A stretch of 64,000 nt of DNA, from positions 62,001-126,000 of the forward strand of contig NZ_JAAAPO010000004.1 of NCBI RefSeq assembly GCF_009909235.1, given 5' to 3'. Below the pieces are notes generated by a model. The model made no database searches. It was not told the DNA's origin and saw only the letters and a program-made list of their open reading frames with translations. The DNA comes from Novosphingobium ovatum. GTDB lineage: Bacteria > Pseudomonadota > Alphaproteobacteria > Sphingomonadales > Sphingomonadaceae. Numbering within the stretch: the stretch's first letter is position 1; every line of letters begins with the position of its first letter. Of the stretch, positions 29,901 through 37,470 are shown one piece after another. The position numbers were made by a program, and so were the translations under genes.

Positions 29901-30054
29901 CGATGGTCTGATCGGCGGCCGGCTGAGCGCTGACGGCGCCGCCCTGTTGCGTCACGTCGGGGGCGGTCTGGGCCATGGCTGGTGTGGCCAGCATGACCGC
30001 GCCGATCATTGGCGCCACGCCGCATTTCAGTGCGGCTGTCATCGAAAGTTTCAT
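26971..30054 (-). CDS. TonB-dependent receptor (sphingomonad-type, large)
   Basis: Outer-membrane active-transport barrel of 1027 residues. A signal peptide (APMIGAVMLATPAMAQ) is followed by a short linker; VVTGTRIVNPNLRS leads to the plug, which contains TLVLLNGRRLVPGDP and VDVLTGGASATYGADAV. The barrel ends YLFVGATFNF with the terminal Phe needed for Bam recognition. The start is the ATG at 30054. No N-terminal STN signalling domain is visible, so no anti-sigma relay is expected. The plug type (RRLVPG, Ser/Thr-rich barrel) resembles Novosphingobium receptors of unknown ligand. It heads the block with sulfotransferase and peptidases. Confidence 0.93.
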   Translation of the reverse strand: MKLSMTAALKCGVAPMIGAVMLATPAMAQTAPDVTQQGGAVSAQPAADQTIVVTGTRIVNPNLRSAAPITTVTAMDIKTAGTSRVEDLLNQLPQVFAAQSSTLSNGASGTAEIDLRGLGPKRTLVLLNGRRLVPGDPSPTSSSAADVNFVPAALLKRVDVLTGGASATYGADAVAGVVNFVIDKDFDGLRVELNDGIYQHNNGSTMVQGLLNARSAAGLSGYSYPTGNRFDGNGFDATIAFGTHFADGKGHLMTYFGYRKQNAMLQSTRDFSSCTIQNRSRNRTGLQCGGSATSANGNAFYFTPASGSSSTVGTLGNGTFTNGALTRYNFAPSNYYQRPDDRYTAGLFADYEVSSAVHPYMEFMFMDDRTVAQIAPSGDFGNTMTINCDNPLMSAAQKAEICNSANIVKYYLGTFPLVQSVYDALPAASQAITTAAPNASTAYFQLLRRNVEGGFRQSDLKHQAFRTVVGTKGELGHGWKYDAYFQYGRTNYSQVYSNEFSASRLALALDVVADPSTGAPVCRIKLSYPSSNCVPYNIWSGSPSAASLSYLAGTGFQNGATTETILSGSLTGDLGTYGIKSPWAADGVNIALGIERRTEKLYLKTDDSFSTGDLTGQGGPTLPISGSYHVTEVLGEVAVPIIDRMLTFNGGYRYSSYGVSNGQKYNTNTYKLELDFTPIEDVRLRASLNRAVRAPNIQELFAANYVALDGSTDPCSGKTITAADTGCLLQGLRVGQYVSPNPASQYNGYLGGTATLRPEVATTKTLGMVIQPHTIPGFSVSVDYFDIKVNNAIQSFGADAILSACTTGLNALACSLIHRNAAGSLWLTSGGYVTDLNTNIGWTKTSGLEFNIGYNRNLGSAGRVVFSLTGTMLDQKSTYNGLTDAYDCAGYYGVTCGGPAPKWRHKARLMWQTPKNIDVALTWRYIGGVDVDYTNPSATLADASYSLYNSHLKAVSYFDLMVQGKIGRLASIRLGVNNLLDKDPPLVSSGGTGVASACQGTFCNGNTYPGTYDALGRYLFVGATFNF

Positions 30055-30538
30055 TCTGTACCCCTGTCTTGGGCCGTCACGGGGTGGTGACCGGGTGACG
30101 GTGACTAGCACTGCGTTCCAGACGCCTGATCCGACCCTCCCAAAAAGGACCCCATGCCGAACCGGGCGCGCGTGGTTGCAATGTACCAACTGTGGCGGAT
30201 AAGCCGCACCGGGGTAAAGGCGCTGACACATATGTCAGTCAGAAATGTTGCCAATGTTGCAGCAATGTCACAATTCAGGGCTAATCATCCGCCCTAGGGA
30301 AAAGCCTTACTGCTGACAATTTTGAAAGGAAAAATGCTCCGACTGCCGGTCACTCGCAATTTCCTGACAAGGCTGTCGATAGGCCGTGCAACAAAATGGC
30401 AATGTGGTGCCGCCGCCGTCTTTGTCGCAGGATGGGGCGATTGCCGTTGATTTGTGTCAACGTTTGCATGAACCAAAGGGCAAAACCCGCGCAGCAGGCC
30501 TGACGCGGGTCAAAATGGCGGGAATAAAGGGGGGTGAA
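30055..30538. other. Intergenic regulatory region upstream of TonB receptor
   Basis: About 480 bases without a recognisable gene and visibly more AT-rich than its flanks. It holds an imperfect dyad CTGACA-CATA-TGTCAG (30223-30238) and a tandem AATGTTGC repeat (30244-30251 and 30253-30260). Both lie 170-210 bases from the receptor start and suit a regulator site. No cobalamin or other riboswitch box was seen. The M23 peptidase gene ends at 30539. Confidence 0.5.
30223..30238. promoter_or_regulatory. Inverted repeat CTGACA-N4-TGTCAG, possible operator
   Basis: Six-base arms around a four-base spacer, in the AT-rich upstream region of the receptor gene. The symmetry is exact. The binding protein is unknown, and no regulator gene is adjacent. 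Confidence 0.4.
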
Positions 30539-31393
30539 TCAGCCCGCCGACAGCGCCGGAGCGATCAACAGCGGGTCCAGCCGCGCCTCGCGCCAGCGCA
30601 GGCCCCAATGCAGATGCGGGCCAGAGGCGCGCCCGGTCATCCCCACCTTGCCGATGGGTTGTCCCTGCGTCACGCGGTCGCCTTCGCGCACCAACAGGGC
30701 GCTGGAATGCAGAAACGCGCTGACCAGCCCCATGCCGTGATCGACCATCAACAGATGGCCCTCCTGCGTAAAGGGCGTGTCGGCCACGGCCAGCACCACC
30801 ACCCCATCGGCTGGCGCGACATAGGGCGTGCCGGTGGGCAGGGCGACATCGGTGCCACCGTGATAGCTGCCGGGTGCGCCCTGATAGACGCGCTGTGCCC
30901 CGAACAGGCCCGAGATCCGTCCCTTTGCCGGCCAGACAAAATCCTGTCGCCAGCCATCCGAGGCACTGGCCAGCGCGCGGGCGGCGGTGATGCGGGCCAG
31001 TTCGGCGCTGCGGATGCGGGTGAATTCGGCGTCGGGCAGGGCGGGCGGGCGGAACGGGGCGTTCACCTGCTCGATCCGCCAGGCGCGCGGCGTGATGGTC
31101 AGCGCGGCCTGCGCCTGTGTGCCATCGGGCGCGGTGCCGATCAGCGTTGCGCCCTTGGCGGCGTCCCGGTCAAACCCGACAAAAAAGCGCCCCTGCGCAT
31201 CGGTCGGGATCAATGCCCCGTCCAGTGTGACGCTCCACCCGGCGGGCGCCTGGCCCTGCGCCCAGCCGCCCTGAGTCGTTTGCCCGCGCGGGAATGACAG
31301 CGGCGTGACATCGATATTGATTGCCCGCGCGGTCATGGGGGCGATCAGGCCACAGCCCATCGCGCCCAAAGCCGCCCGGCGCGACAGGATCAT
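30539..31393 (-). CDS. M23-family peptidoglycan endopeptidase (LytM/NlpD-like)
   Basis: Exported cell-wall peptidase of 284 residues. The N-terminus LSRRAALGAMGCGLIAPMTARA looks like a twin-arginine or Sec signal. An Ig-like middle part (about 25-110) precedes the M23 domain, where zinc ligands H178 and D182 (YHGGTD) and the HLH motif H260-x-H262 (SGPHLHWGLRW) are intact, so it should be active. Its ATG overlaps the stop of the DUF2093 gene by four bases, forming a coupled pair downstream of xseA. It probably cleaves peptide cross-links. Confidence 0.93.
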   Translation of the reverse strand: MILSRRAALGAMGCGLIAPMTARAINIDVTPLSFPRGQTTQGGWAQGQAPAGWSVTLDGALIPTDAQGRFFVGFDRDAAKGATLIGTAPDGTQAQAALTITPRAWRIEQVNAPFRPPALPDAEFTRIRSAELARITAARALASASDGWRQDFVWPAKGRISGLFGAQRVYQGAPGSYHGGTDVALPTGTPYVAPADGVVVLAVADTPFTQEGHLLMVDHGMGLVSAFLHSSALLVREGDRVTQGQPIGKVGMTGRASGPHLHWGLRWREARLDPLLIAPALSAG

Positions 31394-31590
31394 TGGCCCA
31401 GCAGGCGCTTGGTGGCGATCTCCGGGGTGGCATAGGCCTCCTGCCGATCGACGCTCCAGTAACGCAGCGCCTCGAGCGGGATTTTTTCACCGGACACGGC
31501 GCAAACCACATGGTTGCCCCGTGACAGCATCACAAAGCCGTTGGGTTCGTAACGCAGCATGGCCGCACGGTCGGGAGAGTTCATCAGCAT
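31390..31590 (-). CDS. DUF2093-family small protein, 66 residues
   Basis: Small cytosolic protein conserved in alphaproteobacteria. The core is DRAAMLRYEPNGFVMLSRGN, then HVVCAVSGEKIPLEALRYWSVDRQEAY, the DUF2093 pattern. There is a single conserved Cys and no signal peptide. Its function is unknown. It lies 18 bases after xseA and overlaps the M23 gene, so the three are probably one transcript. Confidence 0.9.
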   Translation of the reverse strand: MLMNSPDRAAMLRYEPNGFVMLSRGNHVVCAVSGEKIPLEALRYWSVDRQEAYATPEIATKRLLGQ

Positions 31591-31608
31591 GGGCGCCTTA
31601 TAACAGCA

Positions 31609-33105
31609 TCAGCCGAACAGGTCATCCTGTTGTACGGCCGGTTTCGTCGGGGGCGATTTGGGCCGCGCCGGTTTTGCGGCGGCAGGCGGCATGGCCGGAG
31701 ACGGCTCGGGCGCGCCATCGGGCACCACCTGCAACAAGCCATCGCGGAAATGCAGCGTCAGATGGTTTTGCCCGGCGGCCGCGCTTTGCGACACCAGCGT
31801 GCGGCCATCGGCCCCGGTCACCCGCACATAGCCGCGCGCCAGCACCGCGTCCGGGTTCAGGCTGGCCATGATGCGGGTGGTTGCGTCCAGATGGCGGCGG
31901 CCTTGGGTGATGCGCTGGGTGATCAGGCCGGGCGTCAACCGGGCCGCCTCCAGCCGCATCCGCGCCCGCTCCAGCCGGGCCGAGAGCAGGGGCAGCGACA
32001 ACCGCCCCGCGACACGCTGCAACTGGCCTTGCGCCACCTGTGCCCGGCCCGACAGCCCGCGCCGCAGCCGGTCGGCGGCATCGTCCAGCCCTTGCGCCTT
32101 TTGCGCGATCAGCGTGTCGGGCGAGGGCAGGCGTTGCGCCCGCACCTCCAGCCGTTCCCGCCCCAGCGCGGCCAGACGCACCACGGCGCGGCGCTGACGC
32201 AAGGCCAACTCGGCCAGCGCGGCGTTCAGCTCCTCACGCACCGGGACCGCCATTTCGGCCGCCGCCGTGGGGGTGGGGGCGCGGCAGTCGGCGGCAAAAT
32301 CGGCCAGCGTGGTGTCCGTTTCATGGCCCACGGCGCTGATTACGGGGATGGAGCATTCGGCAATGGCGCGCACAACGATTTCCTCGTTGAACGACCACAG
32401 ATCCTCGATGCTGCCGCCGCCGCGCCCGACGATCAACAAGTCGGGGCGGGGGATGTCGCCCCCCGGCGCCAGCGCGGAAAAGCCGCGCACGGCGGCCGCG
32501 ATCTGCTCAGCCGCACCCTGACCCTGCACCAGCACCGGCCACAGGATCACATGGCTGGGAAAACGATCGGCCAAGCGGTGCAGGATGTCGCGGATGACGG
32601 CGCCTGTCGGGCTGGTGACCACGCCGATCACGCGCGGCAGATAGGGCAGGCGGCGTTTGCGGCGGGGATCGAACAGCCCCTCGGCCTCCAGCCGCGCCTT
32701 GGTCCGCTCCAGCAGGGCCAGAAGCGCGCCTTCGCCCGCGATTTCCATGCGTTCGATGACGATCTGATAGTTCGATCGGCCCGGATAGGTGGTCAGCTTG
32801 CCGGTGGCGATGACTTCCAGCCCGTCTTCGGGGCGAAAGTTCAGCCGGGCGACATTGCCCTTCCACATCACGCCGTCCAGCCGCGCGCCCTCATCCTTCA
32901 GCGCCAGGTAGAGATGGCCTGACGCGGCCCGCTTGACCCCCGACAATTCGCCCCGCACACGTACAAATCCGAAGCGGTCCTCGACCGTTCGCTTCAAAAG
33001 CGCGGAAATCTCGGTGATCGAGAGGGGTTCCGCGTTGTCGCCGGGCGCGCTCTTCGCTACCAGCCCGCCAGAGTTCAGATCATCGGAATCGAAAGAGGCA
33101 GGCAT
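31609..33105 (-). CDS. xseA: Exodeoxyribonuclease VII large subunit
   Basis: Catalytic large subunit of ExoVII, which degrades single-stranded DNA into oligonucleotides; the small subunit XseB is not in this window. The 498 residues contain the N-terminal OB fold ([20 protein letters not shown]) and the nuclease core with [30 protein letters not shown] and [13 protein letters not shown] long coiled coil (about 300-430) and a Pro/Lys-rich tail ending QQDDLFG follow. The ATG at 33105 has AAAGGA upstream. That site lies inside purD, and the two start codons overlap on opposite strands. Confidence 0.94.
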   Translation of the reverse strand: MPASFDSDDLNSGGLVAKSAPGDNAEPLSITEISALLKRTVEDRFGFVRVRGELSGVKRAASGHLYLALKDEGARLDGVMWKGNVARLNFRPEDGLEVIATGKLTTYPGRSNYQIVIERMEIAGEGALLALLERTKARLEAEGLFDPRRKRRLPYLPRVIGVVTSPTGAVIRDILHRLADRFPSHVILWPVLVQGQGAAEQIAAAVRGFSALAPGGDIPRPDLLIVGRGGGSIEDLWSFNEEIVVRAIAECSIPVISAVGHETDTTLADFAADCRAPTPTAAAEMAVPVREELNAALAELALRQRRAVVRLAALGRERLEVRAQRLPSPDTLIAQKAQGLDDAADRLRRGLSGRAQVAQGQLQRVAGRLSLPLLSARLERARMRLEAARLTPGLITQRITQGRRHLDATTRIMASLNPDAVLARGYVRVTGADGRTLVSQSAAAGQNHLTLHFRDGLLQVVPDGAPEPSPAMPPAAAKPARPKSPPTKPAVQQDDLFG

Positions 33106-33121
33106 GAATATCCTTTTGCTG
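33092..33121. promoter_or_regulatory. Back-to-back translation starts of xseA and purD
   Basis: The purD ATG is at 33104-33106 and the xseA ATG at 33105-33103 on the other strand, sharing two base pairs. AGAGG just upstream serves purD and lies inside xseA codons, and AAAGGA on the minus strand serves xseA and lies inside purD codons. No intergenic DNA is left for promoters, so each promoter must lie inside the other gene. Confidence 0.85.
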
Positions 33122-34390
33122 GGTTCGGGCGGGCGTGAACATGCTCTGGCGTGGCGTCTATCGCAATCCTCGCTGCTGGCAAACGGTGGAAAGCTGTATG
33201 CGGCCCCCGGCAATCCGGGCATCGCGCAAGTGGCCGAATGTGTCGCGCTGGATGTGACCGATCATGCCGCCGTGGTGGCGTTCTGTGATGCCAACCGCAT
33301 CGGCTTTGTGGTGGTCGGGCCAGAGGCGCCGCTGGTCGATGGTCTGGGCGATACGTTGCGCGGTGAGGGCATCGCGGTGTTCGGGCCGAACAAGGCGCCC
33401 GCGCAACTCGAAGGCTCCAAGGGCTTTACCAAGGATCTGTGCCAGCGCGCCAATATCCCGACGGCGGGTTATCAACGTGTCACCTCGCTGGAACAGGCGA
33501 TGGCGGTGCTGGGCGAATTTGGCGCGCCGGTGGTGGTCAAGGCCGATGGTCTGGCCGCCGGCAAGGGCGTGACGGTGGCCATGACCATGGCCGAGGCTGA
33601 AGAAGCCGTGCGCGACATTTTTGCCGGGCGTTTTGGCGAGGGCAGCGCCGAGGCGGTGATCGAGGAATTCATGACCGGCGAGGAGGCGAGCTTTTTCGCC
33701 CTGACCGATGGCGCGACGATCATGGCCTTTGCCAGCGCGCAGGACCACAAGCGGGTGGGCGATGGCGACACCGGGCCGAACACCGGCGGCATGGGCGCCT
33801 ATTCCCCCGCCCCCGTCCTGACGGCCGAGCTGGAGGCCGAGGTGATGACCAAGATCATCGCTCCCACGGTCAAGACGCTGGCCAATGAGGGCATCCCCTA
33901 TTCGGGCGTGCTGTTTGCCGGGCTGATGCTGACCAGCGAAGGGCCCAAGCTGATCGAATATAACGCCCGTTTTGGTGATCCTGAAACGCAGGTGATGATG
34001 GCCCGCCTGCAATCGGATCTGGGCGAGCTGTTGCTGGCTTGCGCGGAAAACCGGCTGGCGACGATGGCCGCGCCCAAATTTGCCTCCGAAACGGCGCTGA
34101 CGGTGGTGATGGCGGGCACGGGCTATCCGGGCACCCCGGACAAGGGCGCGGTGATCACAGGGATCGACGCGGCCGAAGCCACCGGGGCCAAGGTGTTCCA
34201 TGCGGGCACAGCGGCCAAGGACGACGCGATTGTGGTCAATGGCGGGCGCGTGCTGAACGTCACGGCGCTGGGCGCCAATGTCACGGCGGCGCAGGCCGGG
34301 GCCTATGCGGCGGTGGACGCGATTTCCTGCGACCAATTGTTCTGCCGCCGCGACATCGGCTGGCGCGAGGTTGCCCGCGAGCGCGGCTGA
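33104..34390 (+). CDS. purD: Phosphoribosylamine-glycine ligase (GAR synthetase)
   Basis: Second enzyme of purine synthesis: phosphoribosylamine + glycine + ATP to GAR. The 428 residues match the family. The N-terminus [17 protein letters not shown] is diagnostic, and the ATP-grasp parts follow: [51 protein letters not shown] and [13 protein letters not shown]. An upstream in-frame extension exists but lies within antisense xseA. The terminator at 34398-34435 follows immediately. Confidence 0.97.
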   Translation: MNILLLGSGGREHALAWRLSQSSLLANGGKLYAAPGNPGIAQVAECVALDVTDHAAVVAFCDANRIGFVVVGPEAPLVDGLGDTLRGEGIAVFGPNKAPAQLEGSKGFTKDLCQRANIPTAGYQRVTSLEQAMAVLGEFGAPVVVKADGLAAGKGVTVAMTMAEAEEAVRDIFAGRFGEGSAEAVIEEFMTGEEASFFALTDGATIMAFASAQDHKRVGDGDTGPNTGGMGAYSPAPVLTAELEAEVMTKIIAPTVKTLANEGIPYSGVLFAGLMLTSEGPKLIEYNARFGDPETQVMMARLQSDLGELLLACAENRLATMAAPKFASETALTVVMAGTGYPGTPDKGAVITGIDAAEATGAKVFHAGTAAKDDAIVVNGGRVLNVTALGANVTAAQAGAYAAVDAISCDQLFCRRDIGWREVARERG

Positions 34391-34397
34391 TCGCCTG

Positions 34398-34435
34398 ATA
34401 CCCCCGGCGCAAGGTGATCGCGCCAGGGGTATTTT
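34398..34435 (+). terminator. Rho-independent terminator of purD
   Basis: ATACCCC-CGGCGC / GCGCC-AGGGGTAT stem with a nine-base loop (34411-34419) followed by TTTT. It starts eight bases after the purD stop. Confidence 0.9.
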
Positions 34436-34451
34436 CTGTCAGGCATTTGCG

Positions 34452-34649
34452 TCAGGCATAGACGCTATAGGTCGATCCATTCCCCGATGGTCCCGACCCA
34501 TGCCCCCCCGACGAAGGCGTGGGGGTGTTTTCGGCCGGGCTGGTGCCGCCGGTCGCGCCCGAAGCAATCGCCTGCATCGATGCGGCCAGCGCGGCGTTGG
34601 CCGCCGCATTCGCCTGCACGGCGGGGGCGGCTGAAACGGTCATTCCCAT
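34452..34649 (-). CDS. Small hypothetical protein, 65 residues, second of a tandem pair
   Basis: Unrecognised. The N-terminal half is an Ala-rich helix (PAVQANAAANAALAASMQAI) and the rest is a Gly/Ser/Pro-rich flexible tail ending STYSVYA. No signal peptide or long hydrophobic span. Real-gene evidence is AAAGGA eight bases before the ATG at 34649, clean start and stop, and its place 11 bases after a second small gene that ends in a similar hexapeptide (FNIYA). The shared Tyr-x-(Val)-Tyr-Ala / Phe-Asn-Ile-Tyr-Ala end suggests a common C-terminal sorting, binding or degradation signal. Confidence 0.6.
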   Translation of the reverse strand: MGMTVSAAPAVQANAAANAALAASMQAIASGATGGTSPAENTPTPSSGGHGSGPSGNGSTYSVYA

Positions 34650-34660
34650 GGTTTGTCCTT

Positions 34661-34864
34661 TCAGGCGTAGATGTTGAATCCGTCCAGACCATTGTTGGCC
34701 GGGCGGGGTGTGGCGACATTGGGGTCGTAACGGCTGGGCGGCTCGGCCTTGGGCTCGGCGGTGGCCTTGGTCACGGCGGGGGTGACGGGGGTCGCCTCAT
34801 ACTGCGTGCGCGAAGCCGGGGTGCCCTTGGTCACGGGCGACACTGGCGATACTCCTGCGGTCAT
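34661..34864 (-). CDS. Small hypothetical protein, 67 residues, first of a tandem pair
   Basis: Unrecognised Pro/Thr/Ala-rich, disordered-looking protein (MTAGVSPVSPVTKGTPASR...). It ends with a charged stretch and DGFNIYA. No signal peptide. The ATG at 34864 has an AGGAC-like site upstream. It is followed after 11 bases by the 65-residue gene whose C-terminus is alike, while the rest of the two proteins differ. The pair lies between purD and a PfkB kinase gene, with terminators on both sides, so it is its own transcript. Confidence 0.6.
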   Translation of the reverse strand: MTAGVSPVSPVTKGTPASRTQYEATPVTPAVTKATAEPKAEPPSRYDPNVATPRPANNGLDGFNIYA

Positions 34865-34916
34865 GGCACATGTCCTGTGTGTGGCGCGGCTCTTTGGCGC
34901 GCATACGACAGGACGG

Positions 34917-34956
34917 AAAAAGGCCGGCCTGTTTAAGGGCCGGCCTTTGCTTTTTT
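34917..34956. terminator. Bidirectional terminator after adenosine kinase gene
   Basis: AAAGGCCGGCC (34919-34929) pairs with GGCCGGCCTTT (34938-34948). A-runs and T-runs flank both ends: TTTTTT at 34951-34956 on plus, and the complement of 34917-34921 on minus. It ends the kinase transcript on the minus strand, 16 bases after its stop codon. Confidence 0.9.
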
Positions 34957-34971
34957 CGTGACGTGGGCGGT

Positions 34972-35967
34972 TCAGCCCAGCTTTTGGGCGATCAATGCCT
35001 TCAGGTCCGCTTCGGGGCGGGCGCCGTAATGGCTGATGATCTCGGCCGCGCAAATCGCGCCCAGACGCAGGCTTTGCGTCAGGCCCATGCCGCGCACATG
35101 GCCAAACAGGAAACCGGCGGCAAACAGATCGCCCGCGCCCGTGGTGTCGATCACGGCCTCGACCGGCTCGGCCGGGACATGGGCGTGTTCGCCGTTGCTG
35201 ATGGCATGCGCGCCTTTTTCGCTGCGGGTAACGACCACGGTCGGCACCTTGGCGGCGACCTGCGCCAGCCCGGCGTCAAAATCGTCCTGCCCGGTCAGCG
35301 CGGCCAGCTCATGCTCGTTGGCGAACAGGATGTCGATTTGCCCCGCATCGATCAGCGCGCGGAAATCATCGCCATGGCGGGCAATGACAAAGCCGTCGGA
35401 CAGGGTAAAAGCCACCTTGCGCCCGGCATTGCGCGCGGCATCGATCGCGCGGCGCATGGCACGGCGGGGTTCCTCGGGGTCCCACAGATAGCCTTCGAGG
35501 TACAGCACCTGGGCGTTGGCGATGGCAGCCTCGTCCAATGCCTCTGCCGGCAGGAACTGTGAGGCCCCCAGGAAGGTGTTCATCGTGCGCTGACCATCGG
35601 GCGTGACAAAGATCAGGCAGCGCGCCGTGGGCGGATTGCCCGCGCGCGCCGGGGTGGAAAAATCAATGCCGCCCGCGCGGATGTCATGGGCGAACACTTC
35701 ACCCAGCTGATCGTCGGCCACCTGACCGATGAAGGCGCATTTGGCCCCCAGCGCCGCCAGACCCGCCAGCGTGTTGGCCGCGCTGCCGCCCGAAATCTCA
35801 CGCGCGGGGCCCATCGCGCCATACAGCCCATGCGCCTGATCGGTGTCGATCAGCATCATCCCCCCCTTGGTCATGCCCAGCGTATCGATCAGGGCGTCTT
35901 GGCAAGGCGACATCACATCGACGATGGCATTGCCGATGGCGATGACATCGGTGGTGGGCTGGGTCAT
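34972..35967 (-). CDS. PfkB-family kinase, probable adenosine kinase
   Basis: Ribokinase-fold sugar or nucleoside kinase of 331 residues. The N-terminus DVIAIGNAIVDVMSPCQDAL and the GGSAANTLAGLAALGAK block match alphaproteobacterial adenosine kinases. The catalytic anion-hole motif DTTGAGDLFAAGFLFG is intact, with base Asp. ILFANEHELAALTG is the usual switch segment. It probably phosphorylates adenosine to AMP for purine salvage, but other PfkB substrates cannot be excluded by sequence alone. It is monocistronic with a strong terminator. Confidence 0.88.
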   Translation of the reverse strand: MTQPTTDVIAIGNAIVDVMSPCQDALIDTLGMTKGGMMLIDTDQAHGLYGAMGPAREISGGSAANTLAGLAALGAKCAFIGQVADDQLGEVFAHDIRAGGIDFSTPARAGNPPTARCLIFVTPDGQRTMNTFLGASQFLPAEALDEAAIANAQVLYLEGYLWDPEEPRRAMRRAIDAARNAGRKVAFTLSDGFVIARHGDDFRALIDAGQIDILFANEHELAALTGQDDFDAGLAQVAAKVPTVVVTRSEKGAHAISNGEHAHVPAEPVEAVIDTTGAGDLFAAGFLFGHVRGMGLTQSLRLGAICAAEIISHYGARPEADLKALIAQKLG

Positions 35968-36124
35968 GAAACGGGCGGCCTTTCACAGCAGGAATGGGAT
36001 GGCCGTCCCTAGCCTTGCGCGCCCGGCCCGGCAAGAGAGCGGGCACGACACACCGGGCCAAAGCTGCGCCGGAATGGCGGGGCGGGCGTTGACAGCGGCC
36101 GTTGGGCGGGCAATCGATGGCGGG

Positions 36125-36574
36125 ATGAGCCGCCACACCCGACCGCTTCGCCTGCCTGCCTGCCTGTTCGCGCTGGGGGGGGCGTTGTTGCTCTCGGCCT
36201 GTGCGGGGGATGGCGGCGGGCCGGGCTCGACGCCACGGCCCCAACCGCATCCTCAGCCGCGCCCGCATGTCGTGCCGCCGGTGCGCGTCACGCCGCCGCC
36301 CGCGCCGCGTGTGCTTAGCGCGCCGGGGCTGGAAGGGGTGATCGGGGCGGGGACCGAGGATCTGATCCGCCAGTTTGGCGTCCCCCGTCTGGACGTGACC
36401 GAGGGCGACGCGCGCAAGCTGCAATTTGGCGGCAGTGCTTGCGTGCTGGACATCTATTTGTACCCGCCACAGGCCGGGGCCGCCCCGCGCGCCACCTATG
36501 TCGAGGCGCGCCGGGCGACCGACGCGCGCGAAGTGGATCGCGCGGCCTGTGTCGCCGCCCTGCGTCGGGGATAG
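36125..36574 (+). CDS. Predicted lipoprotein, 149 residues
   Basis: Unrecognised envelope protein. A lipoprotein signal ends at lipobox LLLSAC with Cys26. A Pro/His-rich linker (about 35-65: PRPQPHPQPRPHVVPP) leads to a small globular part with IGAGTEDLIRQFGVPRLDVT and LQFGGSACVLDIYLYP. This domain resembles BLIP/SmpA-type lipoproteins only loosely, and I would not assign it. It stands alone on the plus strand between two minus-strand operons and ends 33 bases before sufA. Confidence 0.72.
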   Translation: MSRHTRPLRLPACLFALGGALLLSACAGDGGGPGSTPRPQPHPQPRPHVVPPVRVTPPPAPRVLSAPGLEGVIGAGTEDLIRQFGVPRLDVTEGDARKLQFGGSACVLDIYLYPPQAGAAPRATYVEARRATDAREVDRAACVAALRRG

Positions 36575-36607
36575 CGGGCGCCGGAATGAGGGCGCGCCGG
36601 GGTCAGG

Positions 36608-36976
36608 TCAGACGGTAAAGCTTTCGCCGCAGCCGCAGGTGCCCTTGGCATTGGGGTTGGCAAAGACGAAACCGGCGGTGAAGTCATCCTCCACCCAGTC
36701 CATCGTGCTGCCGATCAGGTACAGCACGCTGGCGCTGTCGATAAAGAACACGCCGCCGGGCGTTTCGATCCGTTCGTCCATCGGGTTGGCGGCGGTGACG
36801 TAATCCACCGAATAGGCCAGTCCCGAACAGCCCCGGCGCGGCGTCGACAGCTTTACCCCGATGGCATCGGCTGGCGCGGTGGCCATCAGATGCGCCACAC
36901 GCGCCTGCGCGCTGTCGGTCAGGACAACGGCGGCGGGGCGGGGTTTGCGCGCGGGTTTGGTGTCACCATCGGCCAT
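36608..36976 (-). CDS. sufA: A-type Fe-S cluster carrier (SufA/ErpA/IscA family)
   Basis: Carries assembled Fe-S clusters to apoproteins. The 122 residues contain the three ligand cysteines: C50 in RRGCSGLAYSVDY and the C-terminal C114 and C116 in GTCGCGESF. The N-terminal extension of about 15 residues is Lys/Pro-rich. The ATG at 36976 overlaps the last base of the sufT stop. It is last in the suf operon, the usual alphaproteobacterial place. Distinguishing SufA from ErpA needs a tree. Confidence 0.93.
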   Translation of the reverse strand: MADGDTKPARKPRPAAVVLTDSAQARVAHLMATAPADAIGVKLSTPRRGCSGLAYSVDYVTAANPMDERIETPGGVFFIDSASVLYLIGSTMDWVEDDFTAGFVFANPNAKGTCGCGESFTV

Positions 36977-37470
36977 TACAGCATTCCCAGTTCAAGGCGC
37001 GCTTCATCGCTCATCTTGGCCGGATCCCATGGCGGATCCCATACCAGCGTCACCTCGGCCTCGCGGATGCCGGGGACGGCCGAGACGCGCATCTCCACCT
37101 CGCCGGGCATGGATTCGGCCACCGGGCAATGCGGCGTGGTCAGCGTCATGGTGATCGTGGCTGCACCTTCGGGCGTGATGTCCACGCCATAGATCAGCCC
37201 CAGATCATACAGGTTGACCGGGATTTCGGGGTCGTAAATCTCACGCAGGGCGGCAATCACCGCCTCATACAGTGTGCCGCCGGGGCCGTTGGGGTCCAGC
37301 CCCGTGGGCTGCTGCGCCAGAAAGCCGTCCAGATAGTCCTTCTTGCGCTCCAGCTTGTCGGCGGCGCTTTCCTCCACCGCCGGGGCGGCCGACAGGTCAA
37401 CGCGGGCGCGTGGCGGCGTGGGGGCGTCGCTCACTTCCTCGACGGTGAAACGGGGCGTCTCGTCACTCAT
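36976..37470 (-). CDS. sufT: SUF-system protein SufT-like (DUF59/MIP18 domain)
   Basis: Fe-S maturation factor with a DUF59/PaaD domain. Residues about 65-164 carry the family blocks VIAALREIYDPEIPVNLYDLG and TMTLTTPHCPVAE, with the single functional Cys, plus VTLVWDPPWDPAKMS. The N-terminal 60 residues are a variable, charged extension. It overlaps sufS by four bases upstream and touches sufA downstream. SufT homologues help cluster delivery; the exact role in this operon is inferred from context. Confidence 0.93.
   Translation of the reverse strand: MSDETPRFTVEEVSDAPTPPRARVDLSAAPAVEESAADKLERKKDYLDGFLAQQPTGLDPNGPGGTLYEAVIAALREIYDPEIPVNLYDLGLIYGVDITPEGAATITMTLTTPHCPVAESMPGEVEMRVSAVPGIREAEVTLVWDPPWDPAKMSDEARLELGML

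Noticed and set aside
26782..30090. An 1102-codon open frame on the plus strand opposite the TonB receptor gene.
   Set aside because: It mirrors the receptor across its whole length, is rich in Arg/Gln/His/Gly as antisense translations of GC-rich genes are, and shows no domain or start signal. High third-position GC removes antisense stops.
30055..30538. Cobalamin or other riboswitch upstream of the TonB receptor.
   Set aside because: No B12 box or conserved aptamer core was seen, only short repeats.
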